A DNA stretch of 64,000 nt from Larix kaempferi (Eukaryota > Streptophyta > Pinopsida > Pinales > Pinaceae), in assembly GCA_027924585.1 (NCBI GenBank), contig BSBM01000870.1, forward strand, positions 6,261,001 through 6,325,000, given 5' to 3'. A program made the position numbers and the translations under genes. This document shows, piece by piece, positions 49,358 through 60,911 of the stretch (position 1 is the stretch's first letter; the number at the start of each line of letters is the position of its first letter). The notes below the pieces were generated by a model, which saw only the letters and a program-made list of their open reading frames with translations, searched no databases and was not told the origin of the DNA.

Positions 49358-51296
49358 TTTTTAGATTTAAACCTTAAAAGTCCATTGGCATCTTATTAGT
49401 TGCAATCTATGCAAATGACATGTAAGTGATTATGTTGATAGTATTTGATCCATGACAATAATTGGATTCGTACCTGATTTCAATAGTTTAACATTTACCA
49501 TATACAACTTCTTATTATCAATTCTCGTTTTGGGAGTTTCATTCATGGGATATCATTTATTCCCTTTTTTTTATTGACTGTTGTGCATTCATCAGTTCCA
49601 TTCAACTTCACAACACTATTGAATGTATCCATTGTCATCTGTTTTTTGTAGTGAAATTAAATCTCCAAGACTGTCCTTTCGACAGTATTTGCAAAGGATA
49701 CTTTAGAGGCATATTTTCGGCAATCATCAAAAACTAGACTCTATTCCATCCAAAGACATATCTATACAGTCGCATACTACAATATGACTGGATTTCCCTC
49801 TAAATATTTTCCATGTTCAACAATTGGTTTAATTTCAAATGGGTAAATGATGCAGATGTTCTAGTATGCCTGATTTTGCAATGCTCTAATGCTGCAACGA
49901 AGTTTAAACAACCATTTCCCCCTAAATACATTCAACTAACCAAGTAAGCCCCAACATCATTTATCAGGTGCCCAAAAGCATGCCTAGCTTGACAAACATA
50001 CCTGATGACTATGTCAGTTTCAAGGACGAGAGGATGACATTGGGAGAAAAGAAAGCCTAATTGTATCAGCTCTTGCTTCGCATGCAATAATTTATAATTT
50101 ATATTTGTTTATCAATATTGAGGCATGTTGCCAAGGATCACAATCACTCAATTTTCAGTTGCTTCATCCTCAACTATGGCGAGTGGCCAGGAAAAAGTGA
50201 CAGCCCCCTTGAAATTTATGTGTCTTTGTTGAGTGTGCAGGGCTAAGCCAAGCTATTCATGCTTCAACTTGTAGAAGATAAGGGAATAATACATAAAAAA
50301 ACCTTTTCTTTTGTAGGATTGTGCAATCCCAAACACTTCTATGCAAGTAAGATCAATGAACTGCCATGCCAGTATTTAAACAATGTTGCACCTTAAGCTA
50401 GTCTCTATCCTTAGTCTCTGTTGCAAAGAGAATTGAGTAACATATAATAATAAAAGGCCTTAAGTAGCTAATGGCCAACCTTAGACATGTAAACAATAAT
50501 TGCAAATAATAATAAATTTTAAACTTTCAAGAGATATTGATTACATGAATCTCTAATTTCTTGTAGCTTGAGTTATTCTCCTGTTCATTTGTTTCCCATT
50601 TGTTAATTTTGTCATCAAAGCATAATCTAGACACAGAAAAGGACTGCTATGAATGCATTCCAAGCATTTATTTTGTTAATTATCAAGTGGTTAGTTCCTG
50701 TACTAAAATCCATCACTATCATTGAATTTGGCATTCCAAGCCAGAAAACAAATCACTAGAATACTGAACTGTACATGCATTTACTCAAATGTTCAAGTCA
50801 GCATTAGAGAATTAGCAATATCATATCCTAGATGGTGAATCTAACATTCCATCCCAGAATAAGAGAGCTAGAATACTGAACTGTTTATGTGAATATCAGA
50901 GAGATAGCAATATCAGATCCTGAAATTGTAAATGGAAGAAAACAGTTCAAAACAAAAATTACATGCCCAAGAGAAAAGTCACTTATTAAGATGCAATAGA
51001 TTTTATGGTTCAAAGTTAATGCTTCGATACCAGAATGAATCGGGCATAAATAATAATTAAAATACAAGACATTATCGTACCTAATGCATAGAGTGCATAA
51101 ACCCAGAGTCTTACTTACATCAAATATACATCAAATAGTAGAAATCTCATGATTCACACCGCTAATTGAATTCTCAAATAAATGCAAACACTTAAATCTC
51201 ATCTGAATTTGAGGGCCACTCATCCTCCTAGTTGTGGATGTGCACAGAAGATCTGGATGTTTGCCTTTTCGCTGTGGGGCAGGGAGTTGGGCAGCT
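49358..51296. other. Intergenic, no gene seen
   Basis: AT-rich. Frames are at most 60 codons. A short motif ('agaatactgaactgt') recurs near 50756 and 50870. Confidence 0.5.
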
Positions 51297-51440
51297 TCAC
51301 AATAGCAGAAGAGACATAGCTGCTATAGCCACAATAAGATAAATAGATTTTAGGGCACCTGCAAATGATGCAGCTGAGTGTCCTAATGAAGGACCACCTG
51401 CAGGAACACCGGATGATGAATCAGTGGTAGTTGCCCCTTG
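51297..51440 (-). pseudogene. Possible GPI-anchored cell-surface protein C-terminal exon
   Basis: 47 open codons ending in TGA (51297-51299, minus). They read as a Ser/Gly/Pro-rich stretch (TDSSSGVPAGGPSLGHSAAS) followed by a short hydrophobic tail (SIYLIVAIAAMSLLLL). This is the layout of the GPI-attachment signal of plant lipid-transfer, plastocyanin or arabinogalactan proteins. Upstream codons in this frame meet stops, and no cysteine-rich domain is visible, so it is either a last exon of an unrecognised gene or a relic. Confidence 0.35.
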
Positions 51441-52739
51441 GGAGACGAGTTGTCAACTTCAAGGGAACGAACTGAAACAAGAGTGGGTGTGGGACTGGAG
51501 AAGGGATTGGAAGATCAAATATGCCTTCAAAAGTTTTCCCAATGTAAAGTGCTATTCTAAACAACACTGGTTTTCCACTATTATAAATAAGTTCAGGAAT
51601 AAGTACCGGATTTTTAGATTTATAAATAAGTGTGTTATAAGTAATTTTATTTTTGGAAAATAAAATATAATTTTAAAAACTCTAATAATGAAAGGGATTT
51701 CAGAAAGTTGCCCAATATTTTATGAATTTTTTTTAAAACTAGACAAAAAGATAAAATTCTTTAAAATTATTATTCACTCTACTTTCCATCAAACAAAATA
51801 TTAAAGTTCTGGAACCAGATTATATATGACTTCATGGCCATGTTTACACTTCATCTGAGTGTGGGATTTTCTATCATGATAAAGACAACTTATTTTTTTA
51901 TTTATTTGTAAATGATTCTCATGTCTTTGACTTGTTAATTATTTCTCACTTTGTGCTCAAGTGGTCTTCTATATAGACGAAAAATACAATGTATTTCAAC
52001 CATCAATTACATTCCCATATTATGGGACATTTGTTAGCACATTCATTTGTTCCTACTTATCCCAAATCAAGGGTCAAGACAAAAACTTCTACAAGCATAC
52101 TACTTTATACATTATATAATCTGTTACATCCACTTGAGATAAGATTATAACCCATATATCAGAATAGAAGTCCTAATATCAATTTCCCCATTTATTTGAC
52201 ATCTTATGTGCAAGTTGTCGAACGTCCAATTTTGGTTTTAAGGGCCATGTTGCTGCATATTTTTATGCATGATGGTGATCCCGAGGAGTATTGTTGATTT
52301 GACAGATCATCTTCCTTGAGCTCCCTCTCTTGCCACACATGTGGAGGCATGGTTATATTAACTTGGCATAGTGGCACACATGTTGAGGCAGTTTGGTAAT
52401 CTTTTATTTCACGTAGGGTTCTATTGCACATATGTTCATGCACTTTGCCACTTGGAGGAGATGTTAAGCATTGCTTGAGCTATTTTAGGAGAGGTTGTTT
52501 TTATTGCTTGTAGTTTAATAGTTGGTTGAAAGCATTGACTTCACTCAACTTTGCTAGTCTTGTTGACTTGAGATTGGTCGATGACTAACGAACAAGATAA
52601 TTTTACATAGTTACTATGTATCAAAGGTAGCTTAGTCTATGAAACTATATTGATAGAGATCTATGTGTTTGACTATAAACATAATAGACAAGTGATGTTA
52701 GGTAAATCTACATGTATGTAATTGCATAACCTTAAATAT
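51441..52739. other. Intergenic, no gene seen
   Basis: Short frames only, with no recognisable domain. Confidence 0.5.
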
Positions 52740-55700
52740 GCATATAATCTTAATGAATAGTGGAACGAAAGCCTTATCCTAATATATGAGATTGAGATTA
52801 AGTTTATCATCATATTTACTTAAGATATCTGTACAAGGTTATGTAGAATGATTCATCCACATTAAGTAGGCAATGTAATGACTTGCCTTTGATTCCCTTT
52901 GTTATAGGTCACTAGTGAATTAATATTGTAAGTGTAGTGTGTCAAAGGCAAGTTAGTCTATATAACTATATTAATAGAGATTTGTGTGTTTGACTAGGAT
53001 CTAGGGGATTCCCAGCAAGTTCACCAAGCTTGCATTAAGAAGAAGCTGAACTTATTGAGTTGCCTGCTGGTGCACATACATCTATCTTATTGGGAGTCCC
53101 CATCAACGAATATAATATGTATGTTGTGAATTGTCTCATAAATAACTGATATGTAACCAATGTAAGCTGTAAGTGATATGTTTAACCTTATGTATTATGT
53201 GTAATTATTTTTATAGGTAAAATTGTATTACATGACTTTCACTGTAATTACCTAATATTGGTACAATCATAAGATAGAGAAGAGTGTAATCTCCAAAGTA
53301 ATAACCATAACTAAGCTATCGTAATAAGCAATGCTTGTTACAATCATATTAAACGTATAGGTAACTAATAACCATAACTAAGCAATGCTTGTTACAATCA
53401 TATTATACCAGTAGATATCACTTGCTTGTATTGATTATTATGATTCCCAACTTAACTATAGTATAGGCATTACTAATAACGTGTGCAATTGATTACGGAT
53501 AAACACATAGGGTTACGCTAATGGGTTAAGCTCAGCACCACATATAAGCTTATCACATTGTTATTATATGAAAGCTGTGAAGTAAGACCATACCTTATAA
53601 TAGGTAACTAGCATATGTCTTACTCAATGCACTCCGATAGAGATCTATATGTTTGATTATGAACATAACAAATGTGTGATGTCACATAAATCTACATGTA
53701 TGTAATTCCATAACCTTAGATATGCGTATAATGTTAATGAATAGTAGAACCAAATCCTTATACTAATAATATATGAGATTGAGCTTACATTTATCATCAC
53801 ATCTGCTTAAGATATATGTACAAGGTTATGTAGAATGATTCATCTGCATTAAATAGGCCATGCAATGCCTTGACTTTGGTTTCCTTTGTTATAGGCCACC
53901 AATGAATCTAGTATTGCATTGAATCGAATGATTCCCCCCGACTAGGATAAGAAATCAAGTGTGTAGTGACGTGTCATGAGAAACATTATATCCATATTTC
54001 TGCATAAAGTGACTCCGACCTTACAAGTGCCAAAATCTTTTCCTCTGACCAAAACTGTACCTGCATAGTTTCCTGCAAAAATCCATCCAGGTTAGCCTAT
54101 GTACCTATATTAATAGAGATCTGTGTGTTTGATTATGAACATAATATAGATCTATATGTTTGATTATGAAGATAACAAATGTGTGATGCCACGTAAATCT
54201 ACATGTATGTAATTCCATAACCTTAGATATGTGTACAATGTTAATGAATAGTAGAACCAAATGCTTATACTAATATATGAGATTGAGCTTACATTTATCA
54301 TCATATCTGCTTAAGATATATGTACAAGGTTATGTAGAATGATTCATCGACATTAAATAGGCAATGAAGTGCCTTGGCTTTGATTCCCTTTGTTATAGGT
54401 CACCAATGAATCTAATATTGCATTCAATCTAATGATTCCCCCCGACTAGGATAAGAAATCAAGTGTGTAGTGATGTGTCATGAGAAACATTATATCCATA
54501 TGTGTGTAGTGTAGTGATGTGACTAAGCTATCGTAATAAGAAATGCTTGTTACAATCATATTAAACGTATAGGTTGTTTATACCAATAGATATCACTTGC
54601 TTGTATTGATTATTATGATTCCCAACTTAAGTACAGTATAAGCATTACTAATAACTTGTGCAATTGATTACGAGTAAACACATAGGGTTACGTTGATGGG
54701 TTAAGCTCAGCACGACATATAAGCTTATCACATTGTTATTATATGGAAACTATGAAGTAAGACCATACCTTATAATAGATGACTAGCATATGTCTTACTC
54801 AACGCACTCCGATAGACATCTATATGTTTGATTATGAACATAACAAATGTGTGATGTCACATAAATCTACATGTATGTAATTCCATAACCTTAGATATGT
54901 GTATAATGTTAATGAATAGTAGAACCAAATCCTTATACTAATATATGAGATTGAGCTTATGTTTATCATCGCATCTTCTTAAGATATATGTACAAGGTTA
55001 TGTAGAATGATTCATCCGTATTAAATAGACCATGCAATGCCTTGGCTTTGATTCCCTTTGTTATAGGTGACCAATGAATCTATTATTGCATTGAATCGAA
55101 TGATTCCCCCCGACTAGGATAAGAAATCAAGTGTGTAGTGATGTGTCATGAGAAACATTATATCCATATTTCTTCATAAAGTGACTTCGACCTTGCAAGT
55201 GCCAAAACCTTTCCATCTGACCAGAATTGTACCTGCATAGTTTCATGCAAAAATCCATCCAGGTTAGTCTATGTAACTATATTAATAGAGATCTGTGTGT
55301 TTGACTATGAACATAATATAGATCTATATGTTTGATTATGAAGATAACAAATGTGTGATGACACGTAAATCTACATGTATGTAATTCCATAACCTTAGAT
55401 ATGTGTACAATGTTAATGAATAGTAGAACCAAATCCTTATACTAATATATGAGATTGAGCTTACGTTTATCATCATATCTGCTTAAGATATATGTACAAG
55501 GTTATGTAGAATGATTCATCGACATTAAATAGGCAATGCAATGCCTTGGCTTTGATTCCCTTTGTTATAGGTCACCAATGAATCTAATGATCCCCCCCAA
55601 CTAGAATAAGAAATCAAGTGTGTAGTGATGTGTCATGAGAAACATTATATCCATATTTCTTCATAAAGTGACTCCGACCTTGTAAGTGCCAAAATCTTTC

Positions 55701-55740
55701 CCTCTGACCAGAACCGTACCTACATAGTTTCCTACAAAAA
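52740..55740. repeat. Higher-order tandem repeat (~1.17 kb units of ~503 + ~669 bp)
   Basis: The marker GTACAAGGTTATGTAGAATG occurs near 52833, 53818, 54320, 54989 and 55493, so spacings alternate about 503 and 669 bp after the first copy. The longer monomer carries an extra block (CTAAGCTATCGTAATAAG, near 53315 and 54528). Shared text includes ATTCCCCCCGACTAGGATAA and GTGTGTAGTGA(C/T)GTGTCATG. The array ends about 350 bp before the Helentron TATA box. Confidence 0.85.
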
Positions 55741-56100
55741 ACCATCCTAGTGGTTGTAAGATAACAAACTCAAATATAGCTTCAAAAAAAAAAAGACAAA
55801 ATACACACACAGAATTTTCTTGTTTGCTAATTGGCATTTTTTTGCATTGATACCAAATCTTGGATATTTAATAATTTCAACTTAGCAATCAACATGCCGT
55901 TTTTTTCTATTCTACTAGGAGGGCAAAATACATTTCATTTGAAATTTTTTTGTTGTGAATATGTTCCTTCCTTTGCTTATTTGCAATGACAAGAACAATT
56001 TACAATGTTTACAACATCATGGTTTGAAAAAAAAACCATGCCCTTCGCTTATTTTCTTTTCCTTAGGATCTGCTTCTCTTCACTTGCTTGCAGGTTTTCC

Positions 56101-56107
56101 TATATAA
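56101..56107 (+). promoter_or_regulatory. TATA box of the Helentron transcript
   Basis: TATATAA in the context CCTATATAAACGACC, 77 nt before the ATG at 56184. This is a plausible plant core promoter for the transposon's long frame. Confidence 0.55.
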
Positions 56108-56183
56108 ACGACCAGGGACATAGAAAAAAGAACAACAAAAAAGGCAAAAAATATATGCTATTGCAAATGTCTTTATAGGCAAT

Positions 56184-57893
56184 ATGGGAAAAGACAAAAG
56201 TAAAGGAGACTATGTTTTAAGGGCAAATGGTCTTGGGATCCAATATTCTAATTGGCAAGAAATTGATGAGGCTTTGGCTACAAGCAATCTGTTTCGACTC
56301 GACAATTTCGACTATGAGCCAGGAAATTGCCTGTTTGATGCACTTGCAGTATTATTGCATTTTCGATATAGATCAATAGAGATAAGGGAAGGGATTGTGA
56401 ATCATTTTCGTGTTTATCTAGATCAAAAAGATCCCTCTGCATTGTTATCAATGCGCACAAAATTGACAGTTGACTACTTGCTAGAATTGCATAACATAGG
56501 AAATGTCAACGAATATCTCAATCGCATGTCGCAATCTGCTTCTCAGCCAGATGATCAAAGTGTATATGGACTATGGGGTGATATATTTTGCATCAAGTGG
56601 TTTTCAAAATGGTTGAATGTTCCAGTCGCTGTTTGGTCATTAACAAAAGGAACAAAATACCTTCATTTCACTTCTGGGGGATTTGAATATTGCTACAATA
56701 TATTGTTCCATGACCACACACCAGCTTCTGGCCACTTCGAACCATTGTTGTCATATAAAACAATGCAAGCCAAAAGACAAGCCACTGATATGCTTTCTCA
56801 AAGCGCAAATGTAAATCAATGTCTATATAACCAAGTTGAAATGTCATTTCAACTTCGAGGCAATTGCCATGACTCATTGTTTGAATCAATCTCCAAATTG
56901 ACACTCTTCGCTTATGGACAAAGTGTTAGAAAAGCAATTGCGCAAAGATTTTATAACTCTATTGCTTCAAACGATATTAGAGCAATACAATGCTTGGACA
57001 TATATCTTGATAAAAACACATTAGCGGATACATCTCTTGTTTATGGATGGGAAACCTATATTATCCATTTGGTAGAGCCATATATCATTGGTCACATAGA
57101 AGGAGATCAATTTGCTCTTCAATGGTTATGTGAGCTACTAGACACTAACATACATCTATGGAGCAATAATTTGCAAGAAAATATTGCCATATTCCATGCA
57201 ACAAATAGATCATCGAAAGTTCTATGCCTAATGCAACATGTAATAGATAAAATGCATTCGCATTTCCAACCCTTGTTACAACAACACTGTCGAAATAAAA
57301 TGCCCTTTTCGCTCAATTGCAAGAGAAATACTTCTACTGCAATTGCAATGGATAATTTTGAAAAGAACAAACAGACAATAGCGAAAGAAAACATTGTAGA
57401 GAAGAACATTGACAAGGGATCCTTGAATGAACCAATATACATAGATGCAATTAAAGTAAAGAGGCAAAAACAAAAGATAAGAAACATAGGAAAAAAAAAC
57501 TCTTGCATTGCTGAGCAATTTTCAAAAACCAAAACCAGCATGCAAACATGCATTGATGACAATACGCAAAAAAAATTGCGCTTGTTGAAACACAATATGC
57601 GTAGACAAGGAATGGACATTCGTCAAAAGCAAAAGGAATGTGCAAAGGCAAAGAAAGCAGTTGTTACATACTTAAAAGTTATTCAAGACACACCTATTCA
57701 TGCATGTTCTGTGTGTAAACAACTGCATTTAAAAAAAGACATTTGTAGTATGAACAACACAATTAAATTAGCCTTTCAAACTCTAGCAAATACAGAAGAT
57801 GTGACATGCCCAATGCTACTTGTTCAAATTTGTAGACCTTGCAAGAAAGCAATCACTAATGGGAAATTGCCTATGTTTACATCGCCTACATGA
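56184..57893 (+). CDS. Helentron N-terminal open segment: tandem OTU-like domains and CxxC zinc segment
   Basis: 569 codons, ATG to the premature TGA. OTU 1 spans about residues 39-192: EPGNCLFDAL supplies the catalytic Cys (49) and GHFEPLL the His (184). A second OTU-like domain spans about 215-366: RGNCHDSLFESI, then EGDQFALQWLCELLDTNIHLW, which parallels WGDIFCIKWFSKWLNVPVAVW of OTU 1, and HFQPLL with His 360. In domain 2 the ungapped alignment puts Ser 231 at the nucleophile position, with Cys 228 three residues earlier. A Lys-rich linker follows, then CSVC...CRPC, a likely zinc site, ending GKLPMF. OTU proteases cleave ubiquitin-like modifiers. Their role in Helentrons is not known to me. 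Confidence 0.75.
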   Translation: MGKDKSKGDYVLRANGLGIQYSNWQEIDEALATSNLFRLDNFDYEPGNCLFDALAVLLHFRYRSIEIREGIVNHFRVYLDQKDPSALLSMRTKLTVDYLLELHNIGNVNEYLNRMSQSASQPDDQSVYGLWGDIFCIKWFSKWLNVPVAVWSLTKGTKYLHFTSGGFEYCYNILFHDHTPASGHFEPLLSYKTMQAKRQATDMLSQSANVNQCLYNQVEMSFQLRGNCHDSLFESISKLTLFAYGQSVRKAIAQRFYNSIASNDIRAIQCLDIYLDKNTLADTSLVYGWETYIIHLVEPYIIGHIEGDQFALQWLCELLDTNIHLWSNNLQENIAIFHATNRSSKVLCLMQHVIDKMHSHFQPLLQQHCRNKMPFSLNCKRNTSTAIAMDNFEKNKQTIAKENIVEKNIDKGSLNEPIYIDAIKVKRQKQKIRNIGKKNSCIAEQFSKTKTSMQTCIDDNTQKKLRLLKHNMRRQGMDIRQKQKECAKAKKAVVTYLKVIQDTPIHACSVCKQLHLKKDICSMNNTIKLAFQTLANTEDVTCPMLLVQICRPCKKAITNGKLPMFTSPT

Positions 57894-57911
57894 ATCCGCT
57901 GTAATAACATA

Positions 57912-58376
57912 TTGCCATTTGTAGCTATACTGACTCCTTTGGAAGAACGATTGGTGTCACCAAGAATAGCCTTTGCACAAATAAGACAACTTGGTTATAA
58001 AAGAGCACAAATTGGGTTAACTGGCTCAATTATCAATGTGCCTGCAAACTTGGATAGAGTTCAAATAGCATTGCCTAGAAGTCTAGATGACAATTTGACA
58101 GTTGCAGTTATGCTAAAGCGAAAATTGGAATACAAAAACGCATATCTATCTGGAAATATTCGGCCAAAGATCATTATGACTGCGTTGAGTGATTTATGCA
58201 AAACCGAACTTTATAAAATTGAAGGCATTGTAATCAATACTAGTTGGGAAAAAATATTTAATGAAACAACCAAACAAGAATCAAATACTCAACAAACAAC
58301 GGAACAGGTAGATGATGATGAAAAGGAAATAAACATAGAACCAATATCAGAAACATTGATACATGGATATGGATAA
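57912..58376 (+). pseudogene. DUF6570-like region of the Helentron polyprotein
   Basis: Continues the frame after the TGA at 57891. LEERLVSPRIAFAQIRQL and NVPANLDRVQIALPR match, from memory, the block that lies between the zinc segment and the Rep domain in Helitron proteins, as do LKRKLEYK and NIRPKII. It ends at TAA 58374 in an acidic linker (DDDEKE). The next codons (IIEIAPSES, RPLSIF, FPTLFYG) carry on the family sequence to 58530 through another TAA at 58464. No enzymatic activity is assigned to this part. Confidence 0.65.
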
Positions 58377-58670
58377 ACACATCTAATAGATGATTTAGAC
58401 AACAAAATCATAGAAATTGCACCTTCCGAGAGCTTTCGACCATTGAGCATTTTCCAAGACAAATAATTTGAAGAGCTAAACTTTCCTACACTTTTCTACG
58501 GATTCAATAGACCCAATGAAATTTTCGATCACTTTTCTTATCAACAAGTATCACAGTGGGAGCTACAACATGAAATTACAGACTTTGAAACACATGGCAC
58601 GAACATTTTCTTCAAAGCAATTAAAGTCATAATAAAACAAGTAAAAAACACTGCTTGGATATCAATTCGC

Positions 58671-59681
58671 ATGGGACAGTTAAAGGACAAAAAAATATTG
58701 GCAAAAGATGTCAAGTCAAAAGACAATCTTGTAAAAATACTCCAATCTCCGATCGGGTATCGTACATTGAAAGCAATCAGAACATCACCTGATTACTTTG
58801 AAAATATGAAAAAAGATCTGTTTGCAATGATTCGACAGCTTGGTCCTCCTACATTCTTTTTAACCTTTACAAGTGCTAAACACCTTTGGGCACCTTTATG
58901 CAATGCGTTGAAACAAATTGAGGAAAAACATTTGGGAAAGTTGCAAGACAATGCGTTGGAAGAAAATATTGACACGTTAATAAGAAGACACCCAATGCTT
59001 TGTACTCGCTACTATAGACACAAAATAGCAGCACTAAAGTCTCTTATGTTAAAAAACAACACATTGTTTGGAAAAATACAAGATTTTTTCTTTACGACCA
59101 AATTTCAACAAAGAGGAAATGAGCATGAACATGGACTAATTTGGATTCAAAATGCACCTGTTTATGGAAAAAATTCAAACGAGGAGATTACTACTTTTGT
59201 TGATCGCTATATATCCACAGACTCGTCTTTACTTGATCAAAATCTTATTCAAATTCAAACGCATCATCACACAAAAACATGTAGAAAACATCGACATTCC
59301 ACATGCAGATTCAATTTCCCATTGCCTCCTATGGATAGTTCCATCATTCTAGAGCCACTAGAAAATGCTTCAGATGATCTCATTCAAAGAGCAAAAAAAG
59401 TATTCGCTCTTATTGAACATAAAGAATATTCTAAAAAGATGTCATTTGCACAATTGCTTCTATAGCTAGAACTAACTAGAGATGAATACATTTTGCTACT
59501 ACGGTATTTGCTTTCTCGTTCTACCTTAATACTAAAAAGAGATCCTGTTGACATTTGGATCAACTCATTTGCAAAAGCAATACCAGAGTTATGGTAGGCA
59601 AATACAGATGCACAATATATCTTAAATGCTTACGCTACAACAACATATGTAAACTCTTACATCACCAAATTTGATAGATCC
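58671..59681 (+). pseudogene. HUH Rep endonuclease domain (Helitron_like_N)
   Basis: Replication-initiator nuclease that nicks one strand and attaches to it through tyrosine. Seen in order: GPPTFFLTFTSA (motif 1), RGNEHEHGLIWIQNAP with the metal-binding His pair at 59124-59126 and 59130-59132, the QTHHHTKTCRKHRHSTCRFN zinc-like motif and FPLPPM, then TYVNSYITK with the two tyrosines at 59646-59648 and 59658-59660. The residue between the histidines is Glu rather than hydrophobic, which I recall from other OTU-bearing relatives. Stops TAG 59463 and TAG 59595 fall between the HUH and tyrosine motifs, separating them. Confidence 0.82.
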
Positions 59682-60899
59682 ATGACAAATGCTTTCAAAA
59701 AGATCAAAGAACAATGTCTTATTGAGAATGATGGAAAGATTGAAATGATATGTAAGCTTGGAAATGCGCTTCTGAACATGCAACAAATGTCTACTAGACA
59801 AGCAATACATATCATACTCTCGTTACCTCTACATTCATCCTCCAGGAAGACTATTTTCATTAACACTGCTCCAGACGACAAAAAAATAGTTGTCTTGAAA
59901 AAACCCTCACTTTTGGAAAAAGAACCACATGACTCTGATGACATTATTTGCCCATCAATTTTGGACAAATACATTGCACGCCCTGTTGAGCTTGAAAACA
60001 TCTCCTTGGCAGAATATGCATCTTTCTATTCTTGTATCCACTCAATTACAAGAAAAAGACATAGACCATGTATCATACGATCTATTCGCTATAACAAACA
60101 AAAAGACCCTGAGAATTTCTTTAGAGAAAAGATCATCCTCTTTATGTCACATAGAGACAATGGCAACCTACTAAAGAGCAATTTCAAAACATGGTCTGAT
60201 GCATATGTTGCATTCAAAGAACAAATAGACATTGTAGAACAAAAGTTCATGGCATCAACAACGACAAAGTGGGGTGACCTTGATAATGCCGCTGAAACAA
60301 TTGAATTGCAAGACATAACTATGCCTCCTCTAACAACAGACAAAACAACAACTATGTCTGGATTAGAACAATATGACATTCAACATGATCTAATCCGCAA
60401 AACTATGTCCAATGCATCAAAACTTGAGATTGTGTGCAACTTGACAGAAAAGCCATTTCTTTTGGACATGCATGAATACCATGCAATTCGAAGAAACCTA
60501 AATACTCAACAACAATCAATCGTGAAAGAAGTTATTGCAAGGAAAAAAAACAATCCCCTCACTCCAATTCGCTTGTTCCTGACAGGAGGGGCAGGAACAG
60601 GGAAAAATTACACTGCAAAAGCAATCTATGATGGTCTTCTACATTACTATGACAAAGAAATTGGTAGTGATCCTTTAAAGAAAAAGGGTCTTATAGTTGC
60701 ATTTAATGGAAAAGAAGCATATAATGCAGGTGGCATTACAGTCCACTCTGCTTTCAGACTGCCATTAAGTTCAAACATTCTTCCACTAAATTCAAACACC
60801 CTAGATCTTTTGACAAAAGATTATGAACAACTTCGAGTATTGTTGATTGATGAAGTCTCTTTAATAGGGTCTCGAATGCTATACAACATCGACAAATGA
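59682..60899 (+). pseudogene. Pif1-type helicase, N-terminal half (Walker A/B)
   Basis: Superfamily 1B DNA helicase fused to Rep. It would unwind DNA 5'-3' during rolling-circle transfer. LNTQQQSIVKEVI is the Q-motif-like lead-in. Walker A GGAGTGKN is at 60585-60608, where the usual Ser/Thr after Lys is Asn (AAT). Walker B LLIDEVSLIG has Asp-Glu at 60849-60854. TGA at 60897 cuts the frame just before LREI. The Asn would be expected to weaken Mg-ATP binding. Confidence 0.82.
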
Positions 60900-60911
60900 C
60901 TACGTGAAATC

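Noticed and set aside
57119-57619. 166-codon open frame on the minus strand
   Set aside because: It is the antisense shadow of the Helentron N-terminal segment. Its Phe/Leu/Cys-rich composition mirrors A-rich sense codons.
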